Source of the DNA: Azolla pinnata
Lineage: Eukaryota; Streptophyta; Polypodiopsida; Salviniales; Salviniaceae
Direction: 5' to 3'
Assembly (NCBI GenBank): GCA_037176905.1
Contig: JBBBWG010006003.1
Span: forward strand, 1 to 22,499
Length of the DNA stretch: 22,499 nt
The notes under the pieces were generated by a model, which saw only the letters and a program-made list of their open reading frames with translations, was not told the DNA's origin and made no database searches. Below are positions 9,340 through 16,779 of the stretch, piece by piece; the stretch's first letter is position 1; the number at the start of each line of letters is the position of its first letter. The position numbers and the translations under genes were made by a program.

Positions 9340-10636
9340 TCTTCCTTTCGTGATTGTGTTGTGTGTGTTCCAGTCAGTCTGCTTGGCTTGCTTTTTCTTT
9401 TAGCATTCTCTGGCCACTCAGAAAGATACAGTATTATTCGTCACGTCGAAAGGCTGCTCGGAACATTATAGCTGTGCCGGGCATGGGCTTTCCACCAAGC
9501 CCGTAATCGACATCTCCTGATCTCTCTCTATCTAATGCTCGACGATATGAGACGATCGTGGTAGTCCCGATTCTACCTGAATCGAGCTGTCGGGGTGGCC
9601 TGATTAATTGCCCATTCTATTCTCCTTATTTTATTATTATTTGTTTGTTTGCTTGTTTTAAATTATGCCATTTCTTATCAAATTGAATATATTAGTAAAA
9701 ATGACCCTAGCTCATGTTAAAATGAGCCAAAAGAGTCATAACAACAAACGATGCAAGTGCAATTTGCATAGACTAAAGAATGCATGGCTACATTATATTT
9801 TGATTGTTAAAGCTACATTAATTGTCATATTATATAGCATATAGTTAATTTCATTATCAATTCTAGAAGATTAATGTTCACCAAGAAGCCCATTTAATTT
9901 TTTGTTGCTATTCACATTTTAGAAGTAGTGCATGATTCTTTCTTACATTATATACTTAAATACTGTAATCCACAAACGCCCACCTCTTGGCAAATTACCT
10001 TAAACTTTACACATTACATATCAGTTGACACATAAATGATTTTCCAAACATTTAAAAGATGAAAAATCTCCACAAATAGCTTTAAAGCTTGAAGTTTTTA
10101 AATTTTAGTTAAAAGAAAAAACATCAATCAGATAGTCAATGTATGCATTTCCATGTGATTATTTGTAAAAGATAAAAATAAACATACAGATTTTAAATGT
10201 TTGCATTTCCTAAGAATCTACTAACATTGTTTGGACTTTTTTAATGCATAGAGTTGCTTTTTCTTACTTTTGCCTTTCTTAAGAGGGGCTTTTAAGATTT
10301 TATCTTGGCTAAATGCTCAAGAAGAGATATAAAACTTACGAAAGTACGAGACGTTTCATAATTATTCACTAGAATATTGACCTATCGTTACCTTTGCCAT
10401 CCTAGACATTAATTATACATTGCTTTCACGTGAGAGTAGTTTTGTTTACATTCTTGTACACCCATAAACAGTGTCTTAAATGTTCAAAACCAAATTATAT
10501 TATGTTGTTACATGAAAATCTTACATAATTAAAAGTTTTTCATCCTCAAGGATGTCTATGTGTTTGTTCATCCAGAATGTCACCTCCCAACTCATCTACA
10601 AGATTCTTATTTGTAGTTTTATGTGCTTTTGGAAAA
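9340..10636. other. Intergenic spacer between the divergent BBX and bHLH genes
   Basis: The first ~260 bp are GC-balanced and may be distal BBX promoter. A small hairpin (GGGCTT-TCCACC-AAGCCC) lies near 9487-9504. From about 9620 the DNA is AT-rich with no gene. A G-box CACGTG occurs at 10427-10432, about 1.35 kb upstream of the BBX start, too far to interpret. Confidence 0.5.
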
Positions 10637-10736
10637 NNNNNNNNNNNNNNNNNNNNNNNNNNNNNNNNNNNNNNNNNNNNNNNNNNNNNNNNNNNNNNNN
10701 NNNNNNNNNNNNNNNNNNNNNNNNNNNNNNNNNNNN
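10637..10736. other. Assembly gap of 100 N
   Basis: Exactly 100 consecutive N, the usual placeholder for a gap of unknown size. Distances across this point are therefore unreliable. Confidence 0.99.
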
Positions 10737-10876
10737 AGAAACGAGTTTCTAACCTTACCTTTGAAAGCCAATATTCCGTTTACACTTAATGGCCAAACTT
10801 GTGAAATTGGTATAATCGTTCACCTTGTCCTTTACATGGATGAAATATTATTCATCACCAAATGCCGAGATAGTTA
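10737..10876 (+). pseudogene. Possible Ty1/Copia reverse transcriptase fragment
   Basis: Right of the gap one frame reads IIVHLVLYMDEILFIT before a stop at 10874. This resembles the Copia RT active-site block (LVLYVDDILFIT-like), with the catalytic YVDD changed to YMDE. The fragment is short, lacks other RT motifs and is cut by the gap on the left, so it would be a dead remnant. A chance resemblance is possible. Confidence 0.35.
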
Positions 10877-10997
10877 ACTTGGTTGTAGGTATATAGGACT
10901 TTGTAGGATGCCCAGACAATTAGAATCACCAAATGCCGAGATAGTTAACTTGGTTGTAGGTATATAGGACTTTGTAGGATGCCCAGACAATTAGAAT
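10854..10997. repeat. Perfect 71-bp tandem duplication
   Basis: Copy 1 is 10854-10924 and copy 2 is 10925-10995, identical base for base and continuing two bases further. Identity means a very recent duplication or an assembly overlap error beside the N gap. Confidence 0.95.
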
Positions 10998-11576
10998 TCA
11001 GTTTCTAATCACTTCTTACAATTTGTGTGGAACAACCTCATGGCGATTAAAACTTTAAGAGTGGCGATGCAATTCCACGATTGACATTATACTTGTCTCA
11101 AGCGAGCTTAATGTTATAATTACATTGAGCATTGTCCTTCACAAGGTTTTGTTCATCAAGGCTTCTTGTTAAGCCCATTGTTATTAGATATAGCTTCTCA
11201 TCCTTTTGCCAGTGATTTTATAAGACCTTTTGATTAATGGACTAAGAGACACAATGGAACAAAGCATCAAATAGCTCATTGTTTCACATGTTTTGAGAAG
11301 CTTTGGCGGATTCAGAGGATTGCCACATTTGGGAACCAATGTTTCCTCGGCATCATAATTTGTATTGGGTGGAGGAAGCCTTGCTTCATCAGCTTCATTG
11401 ATGGAAGATTGGGGATCTTATGGTTAGTTTAACCATCTGTAAAGTTCAGAAGAGCATTTAGGGGGGGTGCTACTAACATTAGACTTATCTACACATGCGA
11501 TAGCTTATATGTTTTCTTGATAATGTAAGATGCGTACACATCCCATTGTTGTATCATTTTGTCTCACAATGTGCCA
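10998..11576. other. Spacer, no gene seen
   Basis: No frame of convincing length. Around 11210-11420 short stretches in different frames look weakly protein-like (for example a region reading FTCFEKLWRIQRIATFGNQ), as in a decayed retroelement, but I cannot identify it. Confidence 0.4.
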
Positions 11577-11899
11577 GTTTTGGTCTTCAAAGACGTTAAG
11601 ATATGAATCTTTCTTTGTTTCATTTGGTCTATCGATGAGCTATATTGGTTGAGAAAACCTATATCGAAATTCTCCATCGATGCACGCGTAGTCAAGTCCA
11701 AGGTAAACTCTCTTGTTCGCTTCTAATGAAGGAATCGCCCAAGTTTTGGTCTTCAAAGACGTTAATACGTATATCTTTCTTTATGTCTTTGGTCTATTGA
11801 TGAGCGATTGGTTGAGAAAACCAACATCCAGATTCTCCATCGATGCACGTGTAGTCAAGTGCAATGTAAACTCTCTTGTTCGCTTCTAATGAAGGAATC
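11577..11899. repeat. ~160-bp diverged tandem duplication
   Basis: Copies 11577-11736 and 11743-11899 both start GTTTTGGTCTTCAAAGACG and end TCTAATGAAGGAATC, with about 85-90 percent identity by eye. Copy 2 contains a G-box CACGTG (11846-11851) where copy 1 has CACGCG, so one substitution distinguishes the element between copies. Confidence 0.92.
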
Positions 11900-11906
11900 T
11901 TCGAAG

Positions 11907-11939
11907 AAAGAAAGAGAGAGCGCGAGAGAGAGAGAGAGT
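11907..11939. repeat. GA-rich microsatellite
   Basis: An interrupted GA tract (GAAAGAAAGAGAGAGCGCGA...), followed by a short TG run. Confidence 0.9.
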
Positions 11940-12187
11940 GTGTGTTAGTCTGACAAAAGCACGAAGATCATTGTCAAACGCAATCAATCTGAGCACAAAA
12001 CGTCTGTGTTTGTGTTCATGCTGGTTTCTTACAGAAGAATAATAAAGTGGGGCAGAGGAAAGGGTAGATAAGTTGGTCGGAATATCTTAATGAGAGGCAG
12101 AGGATGGTGCCACACAGAGTCCGGCGCTTTTCGAGCAGCTGTCGACATGGCACAGGTACTGCCCTTAGCACAAGCATATTCAAGCGA

Positions 12188-12200
12188 GAGTTCGAATCCT
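12188..12200 (+). other. Isolated pol III B-box-like motif
   Basis: GAGTTCGAATCCT on the plus strand matches the tRNA T-loop/B-box pattern and faces the SINE head at 12241-12300. No proper A-box lies at the expected distance. Confidence 0.35.
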
Positions 12201-12240
12201 GTAGCTGAGATGAGATCGGCACAGTACGTGGTAACGCAAA

Positions 12241-12300
12241 ACGGGGTCTCGAACCCTCGGCAAAGTCTCCTCGATGCAAGCTCCGCCAACTGAGCTGCAG
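12241..12300 (-). mobile_element. tRNA-derived SINE head or tRNA pseudogene
   Basis: On the minus strand an A-box-like CAGCTCAGTTGG (plus 12286-12297) sits in a D-arm that can pair (GCTC...GAGC). It is followed about 30 bp later by a B-box-like GGTTCGAGACC (plus 12245-12255). This is the order and spacing of a pol III internal promoter. The anticodon arm and part of the T-stem do not pair, so a working tRNA is unlikely. Confidence 0.6.
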
Positions 12301-12405
12301 CTGCTGCTGCTTCAGTTCTTGGTCTCTTGGCACTGTCTCTTTCTTCCGTTGACTCGGCAGAGATATTATGTCTTCTGCTTCGATCAAGCGAGATCAAACG
12401 TATAG

Positions 12406-12406
<1 letters not shown>

Positions 12407-12437
<31 letters not shown>
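12407..12437. repeat. (CA)n microsatellite
   Basis: About 31 bp of CA repeat upstream of the bHLH gene. Confidence 0.97.
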
Positions 12438-12439
<2 letters not shown>

Positions 12440-12494
12440 CAGATCAGCGTATGCTTTTGTCTCGACATACGATGATTCGGGTGCAATGCGCAAG

Positions 12495-12545
12495 TTGGAT
12501 CGACGCCCACACAATCTGAAGTCTTACCATTGGAGCAACAACCGC
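12495..12545 (-). mobile_element. Second tRNA-derived SINE-like fragment
   Basis: On the minus strand the fragment contains an A-box-like TTGCTCCAATGGTAAGAC, then TTCAGATTGTG, then a B-box-like GGCGTCGATCC (plus 12497-12507). The layout fits a short plant SINE head with a degenerate anticodon region. Spacing between the boxes is shorter than in a tRNA. Confidence 0.5.
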
Positions 12546-12572
12546 GTCGGTCTTCTCTTTCTCTCCGCTTGA

Positions 12573-12645
12573 CTAGGCACACTTACTAGCCGAGCTACAC
12601 AGACTGCTTCGACTCTGTCTCTCTCTCTCTGTCTCTCTCTCTCCC
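12573..12645 (-). mobile_element. Third SINE-like head fragment plus CT/GA tract
   Basis: On the minus strand a GA-rich run (12617-12645 on plus as CT repeats) is followed by GTGTAGCTCGGCTAGTAAG, which resembles a tRNA D-arm/A-box. No B-box follows. This fragment, with those at 12241-12300 and 12495-12545, makes a cluster of tRNA-like relics upstream of the bHLH gene. Confidence 0.35.
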
Positions 12646-12657
12646 CTGGTTGACTCG

Positions 12658-12702
12658 ATATATATATACATACATTCGTATAATACACACACACACACAC
12701 TC
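12658..12702. repeat. TA run and (CA)n run upstream of the bHLH gene
   Basis: TATATATATACATACAT at about 12658-12674, then a CA tract at 12685-12701. The TA run could serve as a TATA element for the bHLH transcript; there is no direct evidence for the start site. Confidence 0.6.
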
Positions 12703-13017
12703 TTGATTGCAGTATTGTTTTTTTGTCTGAGCTGAGCTGCAGCCGCATCAGCTCTTTTGCCAATGACTCGATGTGGATGCGATCGTTGCATGTTTCTACG
12801 TTCGGAGAGGGCCATTTTTTTTTGCTTGTGAGCCCCCCTCCCTCCCTCCCTCTTGAGAAGAAGACCATTTCATTGTTCTTATTTGTCTTTCTCTTTTTCC
12901 AGCTTCTTTCCTTGGAAAGAAGAGGGGTAGGAATGGAATTAAGCAAAACATTTTGGGGGGTGAAGTTGTGGGTTTTCTACACCAAAAGGAAGAGAAGAAG
13001 AAGAGAGACAGGAACAA

Positions 13018-13110
13018 GACAGACAGACAGACAGACAGAAAAGAATGGTGGTGGTGATGATGAGGAAGATGAAGATGAAGATGAAGATGAAGATGAAGAT
13101 GAAGATGAAG
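13018..13110. repeat. (GACA)n and (GATGAA)n repeats in the bHLH 5' leader
   Basis: A GACA tract at 13018-13039 and seven GATGAA/GAAGAT hexamers at about 13064-13110, just before the inferred 5' UTR splice donor. The long Asp/Glu open frame through them is a by-product. Confidence 0.9.
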
Positions 13111-13134
13111 GACGAGTTTTACCATAGCTGACAG

Positions 13135-13234
13135 GTAAGCTCCTCTCTCGCCCTTCTCTCTTCTGCTCTGATCTTTCTGGATCTGCTCTCCAAATTGTGC
13201 TCTTTCATCTTCTTTTTGCATCTGGTTTTTGGTT

Positions 13235-13277
<43 letters not shown>

Positions 13278-13695
13278 ATAGCTTGGTCTGTGGCAGAAGC
13301 TGTGAATCCATGGAATCCCCCCCTCCCCCCCCCCCTTCTCCCCCTTTCCAAAGGACCCATTAACAAATCCTGAAAATGACCCACTCTTTTGAGCCCCGTC
13401 CTTTTGCCCTTTACTTCCCCCTGCTGGTTTTTCGCTTTCATGGAAGGGCCACATTTCTTTAGCCACTTGAGAGAAATGTATTAGATTTCTTTCTCAATGG
13501 CTATGGCGTTCTGTTTCTGACACTCTGCTCTTTCCTCCTTTCTCGCTTTACCTCCCGAGAAATGGAGCTGTAAATGTTGAATAAACAAACTAAAAAGAAG
13601 TATACACTGCGGAAGAGTAATTGAACAATCAGATTTTTGCAACTGAGGTAATGGGAGCAAAACACAAGGTGCTTCTCTTTTTTGTTTTCACATAG
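13135..13695 (+). other. Inferred 5' UTR intron of the bHLH gene
   Basis: The donor CTGACAG|GTAAGCTC is a near-ideal plant 5' splice site. The best acceptor before the start codon is TTTTTTTGTTTTCACATAG|GACCC at 13695, with a strong pyrimidine tract. The 561-bp intron contains a (CT)n tract (13242-13273) and a C-rich run (about 13318-13347). It is inferred from signals only. Confidence 0.6.
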
Positions 13696-13715
13696 GACCC
13701 AACGCAGTAGAAATC

Positions 13716-13739
13716 ATGTAGAAAGAAATGTCTTTTTAA
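13716..13739 (+). promoter_or_regulatory. Start-stop uORF and a second short uORF in the bHLH leader
   Basis: If the leader is spliced as inferred, its second exon carries ATG immediately followed by TAG (13716-13721), a minimal AUG-stop element. Seven bases later comes a three-codon uORF, ATG TCT TTT TAA (13728-13739). The main start codon is 124 bp downstream of that stop. AUG-stop elements are known to stall ribosomes and reduce downstream translation in some plant mRNAs. Confidence 0.55.
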
Positions 13740-13862
13740 AGCAGCTAAGAATTGGGAAGTTTTCTTGCTCTCAGTGCAGTGTAGAGACGAACAAAAAGGA
13801 GCTGTAGGGAGGAAGCTTTGGAGGATCTGTTCATAATATACCAGTAAGTGCATTCTGAGGCT

Positions 13863-15804
13863 ATGGCAGGTAGCAATTGTGCTTACTCGACTGCTCCGAT
13901 GGGCTCTTCTTCCCCTGCCGCCATATCCACTGATGATCTCGATATACTCACCACATCGGCGATCATGAACTCTTTTGATCATGACATGCTCCTCTCTGAG
14001 ATCGGCATTTCGAGCGATGACTTCTCGCCCTTACTGGAGAATCTGTCCTCAGATTCGGTTGTCTTCCCATCCTGGAATTCATTGCCTGCAGATCATTCCA
14101 GGTTCCATTATCATCAACAGCAGCAGCAGCAGCAGCAGCAGCAAATCAATGAGAAAAACCAGTCATGGCCGTTTGAGAAAGAACCTGAGAAAGCTCAAAA
14201 GAGCTTGGGCGTGAACACAAAGGACCAACAAGCTCCATCTCGCAACCGCCGTGCTGGTCCCAAGTTCAAAGCATCTATTTCTTCCTTCAATGAAGGAAAA
14301 AGCTCCACCATCCATGCCCCTGCTGTAGGGTTCCGGAGATCAGAATCAGCTAATGAGCTGTCAAGACACATGGATTCCTCTGAAAATAGTGATGGTATGG
14401 ATGACGATGAAGGAGAAAAGGTCAGTGGAAAAGCTACCTCCAAAAATCTTGTATCAGAACGAAGGCGAAGAAAGAAACTCAATGAAAGGCTGTATTCTTT
14501 GAGAGCAATTGTGCCCAAAATTAGCAAGGTAAGCCATGGACACTACCAAATCCTTGTATTCAATGATGGAATGATGAAAGATCTGTGCACGTGGACCGCT
14601 ATATTTGTATGTGTATGTGTGTATGTGTGTGCATTTGCATATAGGAGTGAGTATATATGAGTATGTATGTGTATGTATGCATATGCATGTACACTTGAGC
14701 ATGTATTTTTCCTAGAAGCAAACTTACAGTTAGAAATTCAAGAGAGATTGAAAGACAGAGTCGTGGATTGAATACAAGAGCTTGTTTGTATCGCAGATGG
14801 ATAAAGCTTCGATTGTAAGTGATGCTATCAGCTATGTCCAAGATCTCCAGAAGCAAGTTGATGAGATACAGGCTGACATTGCTTCCTTGCAATCGAGTAA
14901 AGATTCGTTGTTAGAAGAACCAAATGATGGCGATAAGGATACTAGCATACCTATCCCAACAACCGTACCGGTTAAACCAGCCATGGATCACAAAATCTTG
15001 GAGGTAAAAAGGCATGGATTTACCATGATTGTATAAGTAATTTTAGTATAATCAGGAATCAAGTTAGGCTAGTTCGTGATGGGCCCATTGATTAGGTTGT
15101 GTAAGGCATAGCCCTAAGGCTTACTGGTATATAGACCCGAGCTTTACTGGCATAATGGTAGGTAAATTACTAACATTATAAACCAAATCGATTCATCGAA
15201 GGTGATATGTCATGAATATTCATAATCATTGGCCTTGCTTCGTTGATGTATGCATGTTGGTTGGTTTCAGTGTAAATTGTGTTTATTCATATGATCAAAT
15301 ATGTGGCGTTTCAATGTTGACGTTTCTGTAGTATATGCTGTTTAAGTCATTAGTGGTGAAAATGAAAGCGTGTCTGTGTAGTTGGATGTTTGTCAGATGG
15401 AGGAGCAAACTTATCATCTTCGAATCCATTGTAAGAAGGGGCCGAGGGTTTTAGTTCAGCTAACAAAAGCGTTAGAAGCGTTGGACTTTGAAATAATCAA
15501 CGCAAATCTCACAGCCGTCAATGATCATATACTCAACACTATTGTGATGAAGGTAAAGGTTATAGCTATCAAAACTTTGACACCTTGTGATGGTCATATC
15601 TTACATAGCATCGCAAGTTTATATACTGTGATACTGTGTATAAACATATAATGATTAACATCAGTTATTGTCTGCGTGTTGTCTCAAGTTGAACTTCTGT
15701 TCTGATGTAATGCCCAGGTGAAAAATGGTGAAGTGCTGGCAGCAGAAGAGGTGAGGAAGTTGGCCTTGGATGTTGTGCCGAAGTTCGGACTCTCTTTACC
15801 TTAA
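13863..15804 (+). CDS. bHLH transcription factor with ACT-like C-terminal domain, 376 aa
   Basis: Four coding exons: 13863-14528, 14797-15003, 15382-15552, 15718-15804; all introns are phase 0 with GT-AG ends (268, 378 and 165 bp). The start is the first ATG after the inferred leader, beginning MAGSNCAYS; no in-frame ATG precedes it in this exon. The N-terminus is acidic and Ser-rich with a poly-Gln run of ten, encoded mainly by CAG repeats (about 14116-14142). The bHLH spans about 193-243: basic region SKNLVSERRRRKKLNERL with N195, E199 and R203 at the DNA-contact positions (E199/R203 predict E-box binding), then helix 2 MDKASIVSDAISYVQDLQ. A coiled segment follows. Residues about 298-350 fold like the ACT-like domain of bHLH dimerisation. 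The bHLH resembles subgroup III (FIT/bHLH29, AMS, DYT1 and relatives); FIT-like is my best guess and is not certain. Acts in the nucleus as a dimer. It is divergent from the BBX gene and convergent with the LYK gene. Confidence 0.9.
14116..14142 (+). repeat. CAG repeat coding poly-Gln in the bHLH protein
   Basis: Nearly pure CAG/CAA codons give ten consecutive Gln after HYH at residue ~85. It is a potentially length-variable coding microsatellite. Confidence 0.9.
15004..15381 (+). other. bHLH intron 2
   Basis: 378 bp between GAG|GTAAAAA and GTGTAG|TTGGATG, phase 0. AT-rich and without features. The acceptor lacks a strong pyrimidine tract, but the joined protein (KILE-LDVCQMEE) continues the family pattern. 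Confidence 0.85.
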
Positions 15805-16779
15805 TAACGTTATGAAGGTGTTACGTTTCCTTTTTGTGTTTTACTGAATACATAGCTGCAAAGACAATCTGGTCCCAGGCTGCCTTTTCTACTCTTTTAC
15901 TTCAGGAGAAGGGGTTCTATCAGATGAGAGAGAGCTTTATGTGCATGTAAATTGTATCTATAAAACAATGGACATGTTTTCTTCTTGTAGTTGATTTATG
16001 GTACCAGGGTGTATCACAAAGCATGGTAGCAGAAATGAACATGCACTCCAAAGTGCTTGTAGCTACATATTTGGACAATGAAATTTCACATGAGTTTTGG
16101 CCACCAAAAGTTCTTGTAGCTATGTATATGTCTATGTATTAGATTCTGTTAGGATTAGATCGTATCGGCTCATTTGCTATTTTGATGACCGACAGATTTT
16201 TTAATACAGCGTTATGTATAGTCAATCTCCATATTGATTCATCATGTCCACACTTGTACACATACCGATTGTGGTGATTGTTCTTTTATTTAATTCAATG
16301 ATCATACGCCTAATCTGTTGACTCCAAAATTGTGTATACAATTTGCCTGCCTGAACAGAAGGGTTTTAGTGTTCATTCATTTATGCCAACTTCCATGTAA
16401 CGGCTTGTGAATTCATAGCCACCATATGACTCACATGAATGTTGGTCAAAAGCCATTGGCAGACAAGAAGTTAATAACCTTAACGTTCAAACTTCAAATA
16501 TGCTTACATTAGTACTTCCGGAGCATTTATTAATAAAAAGCTTAAATTACAAGAATTTGTCTACAATAGACTTTGGCTCCAATTCTCTTGTTCATAAGAG
16601 TTCATGATACTTGTTGGAGTTTGAAAAATCATGACTCCTGGGCAGTCAGACTCATGATTACTCTCACATTTCAGAAGGATTTGTACATCAAAAGTATTCA
16701 CAAAATCAATCTCGGACATTATCGACATACCGTCAACCCTTTCCATTTTAACAAAGACCTGTTTGGCTGAACATTTTTG
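15805..16779. other. Convergent 3' intergenic region (bHLH and LYK 3' UTRs)
   Basis: About 975 bp between the bHLH stop (plus) and the LYK stop (minus). It must contain both 3' UTRs. No other gene is visible. The bHLH poly(A) site is unclear; a weak near-signal TATAAAACAATGG lies at about 15958. Confidence 0.7.
16526..16537. terminator. Back-to-back AATAAA poly(A) signals on both strands
   Basis: TTTATT at 16526-16531 is AATAAA on the minus strand, about 250 bp past the LYK stop, a reasonable distance for its poly(A) signal. AATAAA at 16532-16537 faces the other way and could serve the bHLH transcript, though it is about 730 bp past its stop. It is assigned by motif and distance only. Confidence 0.5.

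Noticed and set aside
9487..9504. GGGCTT/AAGCCC hairpin as a terminator or small RNA
   Set aside because: A 6-bp stem is too short to support a plant miRNA precursor or any specific function.
10427..10432. G-box CACGTG as a BBX promoter element
   Set aside because: It is a single 6-bp motif 1.35 kb upstream in AT-rich spacer; a chance occurrence is likely.
12241..12300. A functional tRNA gene
   Set aside because: A- and B-box motifs are present, but the anticodon and T stems do not pair, so a SINE or pseudogene is the better reading.
12723..13127. 134-codon plus-strand frame ending in an Asp/Glu run
   Set aside because: It runs through low-complexity leader sequence, has no recognisable domain and stops before the inferred splice donor; best read as 5' UTR.
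9076..13862. A shared bidirectional promoter between BBX and bHLH
   Set aside because: The start codons are about 4.8 kb apart with transposon debris and an assembly gap between them, so no shared promoter is supported.
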